From NCBI GenBank assembly GCA_024195265.1, contig JAJLRJ010000011.1, positions 1,748,866 through 1,812,865 on the forward strand: 64,000 nt of DNA, in the 5' to 3' direction. Positions 10,201-21,400 of this stretch are shown here, piece after piece. How positions within the stretch are numbered: position 1 is the stretch's first letter; each line of letters starts with the position of its first letter. The notes under the pieces are model-generated. The model was not told the origin of the DNA. It searched no databases and worked only from the letters and a program-made list of their open reading frames with translations. Made by a program: the position numbers and the translations under genes. The stretch comes from Dendrophyllia cribrosa (lineage: Eukaryota > Cnidaria > Anthozoa > Scleractinia > Dendrophylliidae).

Positions 10201-11428
10201 GTGAAACTACTCCCGTATCACCCACTGAAACCTCAACTTGGATCTGGCCAATTACTTCCAACTCCTTTCCACCATAACCATACAGCCGTTTGTGGCAGTC
10301 CTCCATCTTTGCCTTAAGGCCTTGAGACCTAAGTTGCTCAAACTCCTTTATCCCCATGAGGTTGCTTACTGAGCCGGAATCAATAAGCACTCCTGTTGTG
10401 ATGCCCTCAATGCTTACTTCTAGGACAGGTTCTTTACAATTAGTTACATTGCATGTCTCTTCCGGATCCTCAGTCACTGTAAATGCAAAAGCAAAGTCCT
10501 CCTCGTTATCTGATATCTGTTGATCCCCCACGAAATTAGCATTGTGACGTGGATATCCGCCAGAAGCCCTCTGTCGCTGGCCCGCTTTTCCTCTGGTTGA
10601 ATAACCCGTTGGACAGTTAGAACTCCCTCCTCGACAACGCAATGCAAAATGACCATACCTCCCACACTTTGCACATATCTTTCCCCTTGCTGGACAGTTC
10701 CTATCCCTGGCCAGATGTCCCCCTCTTCCACAATTGTCGCATATATCTCCTCTTGCTGGGCAATCCCTGGCCAGATGGCCCTCTTTTCCACAATTGTAGC
10801 ACTTTCTGTTTTTCTCATCCCTGTTTCCTTGCCTCATATTGACCGCATTGACGCTGTCTCCCTCTGCACACTGCGGATTTACTGTCATGCTTGTTGCCTG
10901 TCGACCGGCCGCTTCCCACGCACGAGCTTTATCTAAAGCCTGTTCCAGTGTAATATTTCTCTGTTCTAACAACTTTCTCTTCAGCTCAAAATCCGTTAGC
11001 TTTTCGATTAGCTGATCTCTCAAATTGTCGTCCATAGCCTCCCCAAAATTGCAGTGTCGAGCTTGCTTTCGCAGCCTAACCATGAACTGGTCAGCGGTCT
11101 CCCCATCCCGCGGTACCAACTGCCGAAAAACATGGCGTTCGTAGGGAATATTCTCCTCAACTCGAAAGTAGGAATCCAACTTGCGAATAGCGATTTTATA
11201 AGCGTTGTCGCCCGACGATGGAATAGGACCAGGATCTTGCAAGTCTTCAAATATATCCTGCACTTCCATCCCGGCTAAATGTAAGAGTTGAGATGTCTTC
11301 TTACGAGCAGCTTCGATGCCCTTTCCTTCGGCATAATATTCGAACGCACGCTTCCATCTTTTCCACCTCTCCGCGACTTGCGAAGCAGGTCCGGTCAAAT
11401 CCAACGGCTGTAAATGTTTCTCGGTCAT
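7292..11428 (-). CDS. Gypsy Gag-Pol polyprotein, 1378 aa
   Basis: One open frame without interruption. Visible domains in order are: a Gag-like helical region (residues 1-200); three CCHC knuckles (about 209-266: CYNCGKEGHLARDC, CDNCGRGGHLARDRNC with longer spacing, CAKCGRYGHFALRC); aspartic protease with DSGSVSNLMG (about 346); reverse transcriptase with CVDMRKANEAI and NIADDLIVHG (about 639); RNase H with IADASPVGLG (about 783) and DHEALK; integrase HHCC zinc domain (about 993-1046); the catalytic D, D and E in ALDLLGP, RTDNGAN and NGEVERQNR (about 1060, 1117 and 1150); and a basic tail. Gag and Pol are fused in frame and no envelope ORF follows. The start ATG lies 7 nt after the primer-binding site. 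Confidence 0.96.
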   Translation of the reverse strand: MTEKHLQPLDLTGPASQVAERWKRWKRAFEYYAEGKGIEAARKKTSQLLHLAGMEVQDIFEDLQDPGPIPSSGDNAYKIAIRKLDSYFRVEENIPYERHVFRQLVPRDGETADQFMVRLRKQARHCNFGEAMDDNLRDQLIEKLTDFELKRKLLEQRNITLEQALDKARAWEAAGRQATSMTVNPQCAEGDSVNAVNMRQGNRDEKNRKCYNCGKEGHLARDCPARGDICDNCGRGGHLARDRNCPARGKICAKCGRYGHFALRCRGGSSNCPTGYSTRGKAGQRQRASGGYPRHNANFVGDQQISDNEEDFAFAFTVTEDPEETCNVTNCKEPVLEVSIEGITTGVLIDSGSVSNLMGIKEFEQLRSQGLKAKMEDCHKRLYGYGGKELEVIGQIQVEVSVGDTGVVSHFVVVKSGRCLLGHITSKALGLLRIGLGASGEYAQCNVVGEDFASALQAKYPKVFDGVGKLRDYKLKLHTDSKVTPIAQKPRRVPFALREKVTAKVEDLISKDIVERVDGPTSWISPVVVAPKASGDIRLCVDMRKANEAIIRERIPIPTVDEVLENLNGSAVFSKLDLRLGFHQIELDEDSRDITTFATHDGLFRYKRLSFGVNSAPEKYQQIIRQVVSDIDGVQNIADDLIVHGRDNEEHDRSLHRVIQRLEEKNLTLNPEKCRFRMGKVVFMGLLVSKYGIGPTEEKVRAVLESSRPTTPTEVRSFLGMVGFSARFIPNFATLAEPLRAVSRQGVPFVWGSEQDKSFQELKKRLAKAPVLAYFDKDAHTRVIADASPVGLGAVLVQEKNGEGRAVCYASRSLSSVERRYSQTEKEALALVWACERFNLYLFGLQTFDLVTDHEALKVIYSRGSKPSARIERWVLRLQPYNYKVCCVKSKDNIADALSRLTTIPASTKYRQDDEHIRMVTLEAVPVALKIQEIESVSAEDEELQIVRNCLVSGNWEKAPKPYVMVRNELTFIGHVILRGTRIVIPKVLRQRIVELAHEGHQGIVKMKERLRSKVWWPGVDREAERKCRECYGCQLVTKETVTPPVKTTKMPERPWQDLALDLLGPMPTGEHLLVLVDYFSRWVEVDIIKSTTSEVIVKCLDKQFSRYGVPSTLRTDNGANLVSVEMEEYLNEMGIKHRLTTPLWPRANGEVERQNRSILKAMRVAHAEKRDWRWELNKFLLAYRSTPHTTTGKSPAELLYGRKMFTKLPELTDLNEPEELGHQQTRDRDAERKQIGADHVDRRHQAAEKDIQKGDVVLLEKRKENKLSPHYEKEPYQVTARYGDQVQLKSPQGVEYKRNIQHVKRFVTPVKEPEEPSFEHPAAVPGEQTYGQVTPCPEMSASASPVEDQVPIWPQPLPRRSGRVSRPPERFKDYVAT

Positions 11429-11435
11429 ATTTCAA

Positions 11436-11450
11436 CCATCCTCGTCGCCA
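11436..11450 (-). other. Gypsy primer-binding site (tRNA-Ser)
   Basis: One base inside the 5' LTR, the minus strand reads TGGCGACGAGGATGG. This is complementary to the 3' end of animal tRNA-Ser(GCU) (…CATCCTCGTCG plus CCA) as I recall it. Fifteen matching positions. Confidence 0.8.
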
Positions 11451-11451
11451 A

Positions 11452-11592
11452 TGTAATGTATTTCCCACCGCTACGTACAGCTCCACTCGAATAACAACCG
11501 CTCACTCTTCACCCACACTCGTACCCTCGTTTGGTCATGTGACCCGCCGTTTCCCGCGTTAAGATAGTCCCGGATGTACACAGGACACTACA
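11452..11592 (-). repeat. Gypsy 5' LTR
   Basis: 141 bp, upstream LTR in element orientation, expected to hold the promoter. Followed by the target duplication ATAGC. Confidence 0.97.
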
Positions 11593-11597
11593 ATAGC

Positions 11598-12885
11598 GAA
11601 AGCATTATATGGGAGGACAGAGGGAATCCCCTAATGCACAGTCCAATGAAAGGGCTCTAAGAGCCATGCATCTCCTAAATACGAAACAATGTAAGTATAA
11701 TTTTAGTTGTTCTTGACGTTTTGTAATTTAGCAACGTCACTGTGGTAATTAACACATCTTAGGATGACAGAAATATCCATTGTGTGAACAACAAAACTGG
11801 ATGAGCAAGCAATGACAGCAATACAGTGACATTTCCCCTAAATGCTACAAATCCATTATTTTGAAATCCACAGATCAGTTATACATGTAATTTTCCATCA
11901 CACTAAGTTTGAAGTCCAAGAATTGAAGAGCAAACATATTTTATAATATTTTAAACATTTTTGCATGACATAAATATGCACCAAATCATATGAACTCACA
12001 AGTAACATACGTTATATAACATCCGCTCACATGTACACTCTGCTATAAAATTATTTACCGGGTAACTCACGTGCAGCATGTGTTATACTCAAAGTCACAC
12101 CATTTATTCAATAACAGCAATTATCTTTTAACACATAATACACTGGCCAGTGGAAGTGAAAAGTTTACGACTGAGGGACATCTGTACCCATATATTAAAT
12201 CTCATATATTAAAGCTGAATCCGGTACGTGTATGTTGAGCGTTTCACGAACCCTGCATTTGGGAGCCATATTATTCAGCAAGACAAAAACATAACTATAA
12301 CAAAAATTTAGACAACATTGTAAGTTAACTCTTGCAGGACTGAGCAAAAAAGTGTCAAAATGGGCAACATTATTCAAAAGGTATTTACATTTGTGTGGAA
12401 AGCTACATCTCATATGAAAGGGTAGTAAATACATTTTCCAAAAAAATTTTTTTTTGAAAAAATATACCATAATGTTGCATTTAATTAGCATAAATTAGCA
12501 TAACTATTCCACAATTGCCAATAAATTTTGACAAAAAAGTATATTAGTTCAAACTGATGGGTAGTACAAGAAAAAAGTTAAAAGCAAAAAGTTTCCTTGT
12601 TATATTGAGCACCAGGGTCTTCCCAATGTAAATCCATACAGAGGAATCCACTTGCGTGCAAATGAAATTTTCGTGCATGTAATTTGACCTAATTAATTAT
12701 GCAAACACGATACGTGATAAGAAAAGATCTCACATCGCGCCTCGATTTTGGTTTCCTCTCGGTTCAAAAACCATTTTATTTGCCAGATATCTTTCCTAAA
12801 GTAAGCCAAGACATTTATTCGAAGCAATAACCAGATTTCAAAGGTAAATATCACGTCTAAATATCACAATTGCCTTTTGAGTTAC
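11598..12885. other. No gene seen
   Basis: AT-rich DNA without a convincing coding region or repeat. Several TACATGTA-type palindromes are scattered here and elsewhere. Confidence 0.5.
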
Positions 12886-13137
12886 CTTACAGTCGGACCA
12901 CATGTTTACACAAGACCGCGTGTTAAAACACCGCTCCACTTTCAAAGTTAATAACATCGATTCTTCGCTAGAACTGATCAATTTCAGATTCTTTATTGCT
13001 TGAAATTCATCCATTGTCGCAGTTATCCATTTTTCAAGCGCCAAAACTTCGTTTAGGTCGACACAGGAGGATCTTAACTTCTTCGCCGCTTCGGTTCGCT
13101 TCAAATAAATTTGATGGTTTTTTGTAAACAACTTCAT
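12886..13137 (-). CDS. Candidate first coding exon of an unrecognised host gene
   Basis: An 84-codon frame starts at an ATG (13137) and ends exactly at a good splice donor, AAG/GTAACT (donor GT at 12885-12884 on the minus strand). The translation (MKLFTKNHQIYLKRTEAAKK onward) is charged, probably helical and not low-complexity, unlike the neighbouring noise frames. I do not recognise the protein, and no following exon was identified. A chance ORF or retroelement relic is the alternative. Confidence 0.3.
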
Positions 13138-13948
13138 GTAGACGAACGGTAAGCTGTCCGGCTCAAACTCGCTCAGTGATTGGCTTAGAGTATAGTCACG
13201 CTACCCTCCAAATTTGGGGGGGATTGAAAATAACGCAAAATTTTCCGAATCTTTTTCGTCATCGTGCACTCAGGAACGGTGATTATAGGGCGCGTCCTGT
13301 AGGAGTTAAGCTTGGTTTTGTTTCATTTATATAAGTTACATTAATTGTCTAAACCATCTTGAAATACACTGTGTATGAAGTCAGCAATCAGTGTCACCAT
13401 TTTTATTTACCTTGAGTCAATATTAATTTTTTGGCCCATTCTCCAAATGGTTCATGATGTTATAACAAATTTCAGTCGATGAAGACACTTCAAGACAGCC
13501 TAATACTTTTTACTAGCAGCCTGCCAGAAGGGCTGATTAAGAACTGACATTGAATCTTTACAAAAAAATGCACTTCCTAAAATGTATATTTATTTAGAGT
13601 ACTGGCAAGTTAAACAACTACATGTACAACAGACCTTACTATACCATGTGACATTTGATTATTGCATCTGCTACGAGGTGCTGTTCAATTATTGATAAAC
13701 ATTGTGTCCACTGACTGGGGTTCACCAGGGTAGTCCAAATTGGACTGGGGATCAGCTTTTTCAGGTCACATGTCCAAAATGACAAAAAGGCAGACTTGAC
13801 ATGTACATGTACCTTTAATATCCAATTTGATTTGTCCTTGAAGTCTTTTTTGGACATGTCTTAGGAGACAAATTTAGGAATAAAACTCATTATTAGGAAA
13901 TAATTGTCTGGAGTTTAAATAGTGCATCAAATTAAATTACAATGTATA

Positions 13949-14063
13949 CAGTCAAACCTCCTGTAAGCGGACACCCTCGGGATAAAGGGAAAGTGTCCGC
14001 TTACGGGAAGTGTCCCCTTAAGGGAGGTGTCGGGTTACAGGAGGTGTCCGCTTACAGGAGGTT
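13949..14063. mobile_element. Short palindromic MITE (pogo-type terminus)
   Basis: Begins CAGTCAAACCTCC after TA (13947-13948). Inverted arms read AACCTCCTGTAAGCGGACAC and its reverse at 14040-14063. Internal copies of GTGTCCGCTTAC are repeated. It shares this unit with the MITE at 52057-52969. The right terminus lacks the last bases, so this copy is degraded. Confidence 0.75.
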
Positions 14064-17000
14064 GAAAACAAAATAGTACACTAGAGGGCTTATCATGCAC
14101 CAGTACATGTCTTTTGAAGCTTTTAAGACCACTTGTAATTGTGTTATCCATCACAGGGAAAAAAAACATTAAAAGACTTGTGGCTAAATAAATGTACATA
14201 ATCTGTAAAGCTCTCACATTGCTGTCACATGAACTGATGTAAGCTATATAAAAACAGTAACATACTCAATCCCCCATGTTTCGGGGGTGAACAGAACAGA
14301 AAAAGTACACATTTTATGTGTAGTGCATGCAGTTATTTTCTAAAACACAATGTCCTTAGGTATGAAAAAAGAAACTATTGATGAGTGTCTGTTTTCGCGG
14401 TTTCCTGATCTTAAGGTGGCTCCCAACAGTTTCCAGCACTTTTCAAGACTTACAATTTGATGGGTCATTATAACCACTTTTATCAGTTGATGCTACAATC
14501 ATGATATCAAACGAATCCCAATGATTGGTGAACACATTGTTATCATTTTTGGTGGCTCTGAAGCCCACCTACAGAATTTTTTTAAACTTTGCCAAAAGTT
14601 ACCTCTTATCCTACTGATCAAAATTTGACAATAAAAAATGGGGTTCACCGACTCATTTTTGAGTTATTAACACTTAAAGCTAAAATTAAGGGTGTTTTCA
14701 GCACGTGACCTTCACTTTCAACACATTGACTGGCAATTCACTTCTTCAATTCCTGTTCACTATTTCAAGCGACAAAATCTACAAACTGTTATTTTATCGA
14801 TTTTACTTAGTTATTGCATTCTACATGTATACTTTAAAAAAATAATTCTAATGAGCTTTAGAGAGCCCTTTATGTTACAAAACACTCATCCATCTCATTA
14901 AACTACATGTATGGTGACCACATCTATTCTGCTGGAGTCTCGCAAGGGCCTTTCGTGTCAAATTCTCTTCTCACCAGATGCAAAAATGCCCAGGGTTTGC
15001 CCACGAGGAGAGAGGGAGGGGAAAGGGATGTTGAAGGTTCAAATTGATTGGCACATAAACAGTAAAGTTTTACTGTCTTTTACACCATTAATTATAGTGT
15101 ATAGCATTAATTTGTTATACATGTATATCAGTAAACTTTCCCATTACATTGTGTCTCTTTAGAAATTTAATTATTTCTACCAGCTGCTTGTAAAAATATT
15201 GTAGAAAGAACACATGCTGCAAGATTGGGCATTATTAAATATATAAATTTAGGACTCAAGACTAACGGTAGCCAACTAGCCAACTAGTAAAAATTCAGTT
15301 TTGGCTAGTGGATTGTTGCTTTCACTAGCCATTTGGGCTAGTAAGAATCGTAACTGAAGCACCAAACGGAACCAATCTTAAAATTATTTCCGATGAATGG
15401 CAAAAGCAAATTGAGAACAAAAACTGAAATATAGACCGTAAACAGATATCTCAACATTGAAATCACAAGTATGATTTAGCCTCAAATTGCAACTCCTTCA
15501 GTTGCTGCATAACTGTGATTTTTGGGTTCGATGTTAGGAGAACGCATCCTAATCTTGGGTGTCCTGTGATACCAAGTGGAGATCTTTTTGTTGTTCATTT
15601 TTTTCATCGTTCGTGTACCTTTTCGGCACCATCTTGAATTATGTCACGTGCATTAACGTTCACCTTTATTGCACACTTCAGTCAAAGACTGGTACCTGCT
15701 CGTGGCTGCAATGTCACAAAGTGTTCGCTTTTTGTAGGTCTATATAGCGCATATAAAAGCAACTTTACCCTTTTCAACGGCTGGAAAATTAGTTGAGAAT
15801 TGACTGCTTTTTATCATATGGCAAGTGAAATGAAGTCTGGCAGAAGTTTGACGACAAAATTGACTACGAACATTTCAGGGCGACGAAATTGTTTTTAAAT
15901 ATGAACGCCGTCAATCTATAAATAGGATCGACGGTCCTTGTTTTCTTTATCACTGCTAGGATCTTACGACTACAGTGTATGTAAGTTTATGTGTTATTTC
16001 ACTAAATAAAATTTGATTTGTTTAATATGATTTTGTTCAGATTTATCGAAGATCGAGCGAGTAAGCTTATGTTTGAATCACATCATCTGTGCTGCTGCTT
16101 GCATGTCCTGTATGTCAAATATTCAATGTTATTCGCTTATGACTTTAGTAGAATTTTCCATACATATTTGCATATAACTGAGTTAATGCAACTGGAATAG
16201 GTCTCTATAAAAAAGTAACAAAGCTGTCACGCTGTTTCTTCCGAATCACAACAATAACACTAAAGCAAAATGTTTGTGAGTTGATTGCACTCTCAAGTGG
16301 CGGCTAAATGTAAACAAAAACATTTAGCAGGGCAAAAATCGACATCAATACTACTTCTTTCAGCTGTTAACAAACGAACACACTCTTTTAATCCATGATT
16401 ACTACTAGTTTTATTTTATTTTTTTACTTTTGTCACACAAGTAATAACAAAAGAGAATGAACAAAGGTGATGATCACATTCTCTCAGATGATATTAATTC
16501 ATTCATTGTACACATTATCATAAGGGTGAAAATGTTTGGCACAAACTTCCTATCACATATGCTTACATCTGGCTGTAAACTGTACAGAAAACTAGTGAGC
16601 ATAATGCTCAATTTGTCGACACTACTGGTGCTTGTAGCATTACATTACCATTAGGAAAAGTACCATTAGGAAAATACAAGGTGGAGCGAAACGACTGCAT
16701 GAAACATTGTGAAATATGGCATGCAGTGAATTATTATCGACGCTACTGGTGCTATCATTATATTACCATTAGGAAAAGTTACAGCACAACACAAGATGTA
16801 GCGAAACGACTGCACGAAATATGGCATGCAGTGAATTAACGTGCAGCGAAAACCACTTTGTAACACCGGTAAACGAATAAACATGGCGGCAAGCTTATTA
16901 GCTTACTACTATCTATGGATTAACTTCGGAAATTGCCACTAAATTATAAAGCGACTATAAACCGCTCGTTAATCTTAAATATTAACCGTTTAAATGCTTT

Positions 17001-17957
17001 AATTAACATAAGCTCAAGCTTAAACTTACCGAGCTGATAATTTAGTCCACCGCTCTACGTCCGCTTGAGTCTTTGGTCCTCACCGCTTGCTCGCTCTGTT
17101 TGTAAACAAATATAAGCTTCGCTAAATTACGTCTAAAATTACGCTTAATTGTAAATCAGTTCAAATTGTAAATCAGTTCTGCACACGTACTACACAGTTT
17201 TAAATACAAAATGTTAATCAATCACCTAGAAGGCAAAAGGCACTCTTGGACTTAACGTTAAAGTACAAGTCACTTAGCTTTTGTTGTTGGCTTTCTCCGG
17301 AACAGGAGTTGCGGACTACGCAGTTTCGAGGCCACAAATGTGACCTAATGTTAACTCTGAGACCTTCTTTCCGCTATTCCATATGTTGACAACGAAAAGA
17401 GCAGTTTGCAAGACAATTTCGCAAACCACGTACTTTTCGCTAAACACGATTGTGTCGAGGAAAAAAATGAAATATTTTCTTAGCTGACGCGGGCTGACGT
17501 GACTGACGTGCCCACGTTTTCAAACTCGAACCAGTCTTCCCGCTGACCATGTCCTGCAAACCCGAGCGGGGGACTGGGGAGGGTGGGGAAGAAAAAATCT
17601 AACCCCTGATCGGTATGAAAGAAAAATGCTACAGAAAAACTGCCAACGCCATTGGTAAGAGGTAAGATAAAAACCACTTATGCAGATTTGTTTATAGTTT
17701 TAAACCGAAAAGTCGCTGAACAGGATCAGGAAAGGATGGATTTCCAAGGAGTAAAACTTTTTTCGTCACCTTCATTTTTACTCAGTTTTACTGGAGGAGT
17801 AATAATGGCCTTTTTTATACACAAAAATGGCATAAATTTTAACTGGGTGGAAAAACGGGGATTTATTTAAGTTAATAAAAACGGAACTGGAACCGGAACC
17901 GGGCCAAAAATCAGTCAACTTCCGTGCGTTCTGGTCACGTGATTCATGACGTCATAC
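14064..17957. other. No gene seen
   Basis: About 3.9 kb without a supported gene. Noted items are a cluster of CTAG-containing repeats (GCCAACTAG, GGCTAGTGG) at about 15265-15350 and two near-copies of a GGAAAAGTAC/CATTACCATTAGG segment at about 16650-16840. Unlabelled open frames are short and without domains. Confidence 0.5.
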
Positions 17958-18405
17958 TGTAAGAATTATCTATAAGGCCGACCTTATAGCCCAATGATTT
18001 TCCCAGCGTTTCTCAAATATGGTGATGTTCCATAAACACAACAATCCGCACAACTCTTGATCTTTGAATAAATCACTTGTAATCACGATCATCCAAATAA
18101 TCTCAATGTTTACAGAACATAACACAACTAAACATTTACAATACTCTGTGACATATAATTCCGATGCGTGTATAAAACTCCGTAAATCCGACCGTAAAGA
18201 TTCAACACATAATTTAGCACCGTACCGAACCGTATTCCGTATATCTCCTGAAAACTCTCACGCACACAAGTCCTCTTTCTAAAAATAGTTCACACGTGTT
18301 CTTGTCTCAGTAATATTACATGTTACATAACATCGATCCGCTTGAGTAGTCAAGTCACGCGCTCCCCCCGTGGGGGTCAAATGTCACTAATAACTGTTCT
18401 TCACA
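17958..18405 (-). repeat. BEL/Pao 3' LTR
   Basis: 448 bp. Carries a 14-bp segment (AGTCCTCTTTCTAA, about 18268-18281) that is absent from the other LTR. Confidence 0.95.
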
Positions 18406-18416
18406 CTCCCCCCTTG
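18406..18416 (-). other. BEL/Pao polypurine tract
   Basis: The minus strand reads AAGGGGGGAG immediately before the 3' LTR, the expected plus-strand primer position. Confidence 0.75.
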
Positions 18417-18425
18417 ACCAGCTGT

Positions 18426-21400
18426 CTAGACTGCCTGGTCAACAGTAAGTCTCCTAATAGCATCTGCCGCATTTGCTGCTGCTGTTCTGCGTGGTGGTCT
18501 ATCCGCCACGATCACCGGTTGTGGGTTCGCTTGCCTGGGCCTCGCCCGCTGTCCGTCCGCTACTGTGATCTCCAAAGGGTACAGTTTCTGAAGTGGTCGG
18601 CGTAATGCACTGTCTTTTCCTTTCTGCGATACAACTCGTAGTGTAGCGCCTCGTACTTCTCCATCTCGACTCTGCAGCAACTCTGTCACTTCCGCGACCC
18701 TCCATTTCGACCTTGGCAGCCCATCGTCCTGGACTATGACTATTTCTCCCACAGCCAACTTCCGGCGGTCTTGACCTTTATCTGTTCCGCATTGGTGACG
18801 CTCCCTTAACTCTCTCAGATACTCCTTGGACCACCTTTGCCAGAATTGCTTCAGCAAACGATTTAGGTAATCTGCTCTTCTCTGTGATGCTGCTCCGCTG
18901 TCCTCATTGTCACTCGATTCACTGGGATCTGGCAAACTCGATGCCCTCCGTCCTAAAATGAGGTGTGATGGCGTCAGCGGCTCGTCGTCAGATACATCTG
19001 AGTAGACGTAAGTGATTGGCCGCGAATTAAGTACTCCCTCCACCTCCGTGACCACAGTGAGAAGTTCTTCGTAAGAAAGTCTGGCGTTTCCTAGAAGCTT
19101 GCGAAGCCGCCTCTTCACCAACTGTACCATCCTCTCGTAAAATCCGCCCCACCATGGCGCACGTTCGAGGATGAACTTCCAACTGATGCCTTTATTAGCG
19201 GTGTACTCTGCGACCGCTGGATGCCGGAACAACTTGCCAATGTCCTTATTGGCCCGCTTAAATGTTTTTGCATTGTCAGATGTAATTGATGTTGGCATGC
19301 CCCTTCTCGCAATGAATCTCCTTAGAGCTCTCATAAATGCTGCGACTGACAAGTCCGGCGTAATCTCGAGATGTAGCCCCCTCGATGTTGCACATGTAAA
19401 TAAACAGATATACACCTTTGTCATTCCCTTCTCTTTGTTATCCGTTCTAACGAATAACGGTCCCGCAAAGTCCACTCCGACATGTGTGAACGCTAGTGTT
19501 TCCTTGACTCTGTCTCCAGGCAGGTCTGCAGGCGCGGGTGGTTTAAATGAGATGCCTTCCAGTCGCTTGCAGGTTACACACTTATGCAGCACCTTCTTGA
19601 TGCTCTGTCTTCCTTTTGGGATCCAGTACTTTGTTCTGAGCTCTGTGAGTGTGTCCTTGACGCCCCCGTGGAACGTGCGCTCGTGACACGCGCGAACGAT
19701 CAGCTTGGTTATATGCCCTTCTCCTGGGAGTAGTACCGGATGCTTAGCATCGTCGCTTAACTCTGCATTGCCCAACCTTCCCCTGCTGCGTATGATGTTA
19801 TTGTCATCCTTGTACAATCCAAGTTGACTCTCCAGATCTTTGTAGGTGCTTTTCGCCTCCATGTCTGACTGCAATTCTTTGACCCAAGCATTTTCCGCAT
19901 CTTTTATCTCTGTGGCTAACAGGCTGCCTTCTATGACCTCTGATTGCTTCCCATGCAGTTTGGCTCTGCAGTTATGCACAAACCTTCTCACTGTAGCTGT
20001 AACCCTGAATAGCTTTAAACAGCTACTGTAGCGCTGGCAGTCTATTAAGCAAGAGAGTCTTCCCACCTCAATGCTGTCAATGGTCTTCGCTGTACTTGCG
20101 AAAACTGCTGAACGAATCTCCTGTGTACATTCAGCAGGCAACTCAGGAGTACTGTCCGTCTTGTCTGCCTTTGGATAGTTCTCTTCGGCCTCTCTCAGCC
20201 AGCGTGGCCCTTGCCACCACAACTCATTCTGTTCTAGTTCTGACGCTAGACAACCCCGTGATCCAATATCTGCGGGATTCTCTGTGCCAGGGCAATGTCC
20301 CCAGTCCCTTCCATTCGTTAGCTTCATGATCTCGTTAACTCGGTTCTGTACAAATTGTTTGTAGTCCTTTCCAGACTGAATCCAATATAGTACAACCCGA
20401 CTGTCAGTCCAGTAATGAATTCTCTCTATTTGTAACACAGGTGCTAGCGCCTCCTTTACCGCTGCTGTCAGTCGTGCTAGAATCCATGCTGCTACAAGTT
20501 CCAGTCGTGGGATTGACATCGGTTTTAACGGCGCTACTCGACTCTTTGACACCACAAATCGCGTTGCAAATCCGTCGTTCGTTTCATAACGCAAATAGAC
20601 GACCGCACTGTACGCTTTTTTCGATGCATCTCCAAATCCATGTAGAACCGCTGACGTGACTCGCCTTCCCTGCTCCGTAAAGTAATAGCGATCCATGGAT
20701 ATCTCCTGGGTTTCCTTGATGTCACGCAGCCATTTTTGCAGGTGCTTCGTGCGCGTGTCTGACAGAACACAGTCCCACTCAAATTTGTCTGCAAACAGTT
20801 CTTGAAGTAGAAGCTTAAAGTTCAACATGATCGGCGAAACGAATCCTAATGGATCAAAGAACTTCGCTGCCACGCGTAACACATTACGCTTTGTTAATTC
20901 TAGGCCTTCTGCAAACTCTGTGACCTTGCCCAGTTTCAACACAAATTTGTCTTCCGATAAGTTCCAGTTCGTACCCAACACTTTCCTTTCCTTTGTCGTT
21001 TCGGCTTCCTCCAGACGTCCAACTGCAATTTTGGCGTATGACTCATCCTCTTGTGTGACTTGCTGGGTTACTGTGGGTGTGTCGATGGCTTCTTCCTCGA
21101 TGATCCGTTTGTTCAGCTCCTCGTTGTTCGACGCCCACTTTCTAAGATTGAAGTTCCCTGCGGCAAAACAAGCCTTCACTTCTTTGTACAACCTGTACGT
21201 TTCATCTTCACCCTCCTCTCCAGATGACAAGTCGTCGACATACAATCCGGATAGAATTCTCTTGGCGAGATCAGGATTCTCCGGGTAGTAATTAGAAACA
21301 TGATGATGCAAAGTTCCATTTAGCAGAAACGGGGAACAGTTCATTCCGAATATAACTCTGCAGAAACGATACACTTCCACCTTTGGATCCTCGTCATCTG

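Larger units (their letters stand above)
6999..11592 (-). mobile_element. Ty3/Gypsy LTR retrotransposon, apparently intact
   Basis: A 4.6-kb element on the minus strand has two 141-bp LTRs that are identical by eye and begin TGTAGTG and end CATTACA in element orientation. It is flanked by a perfect 5-bp target duplication ATAGC (6994-6998 and 11593-11597). A primer-binding site follows the 5' LTR, a purine tract precedes the 3' LTR, and a single uninterrupted gag-pol frame lies between. Identical LTRs imply a very recent insertion. The tRNA-Ser primer and domain style suggest the Mag-like lineage (inference). Confidence 0.97.

Noticed and set aside
6999..11592. Endogenous retrovirus with envelope
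   Set aside because: No ORF follows integrase before the 3' LTR other than a short overlapping hydrophobic frame (7135-7407) that lacks envelope features.
18064..18282. Plus-strand ORF in the BEL LTR, repeated at 24116-24451
   Set aside because: Lies within both LTRs on the opposite strand to the element and has no domain.
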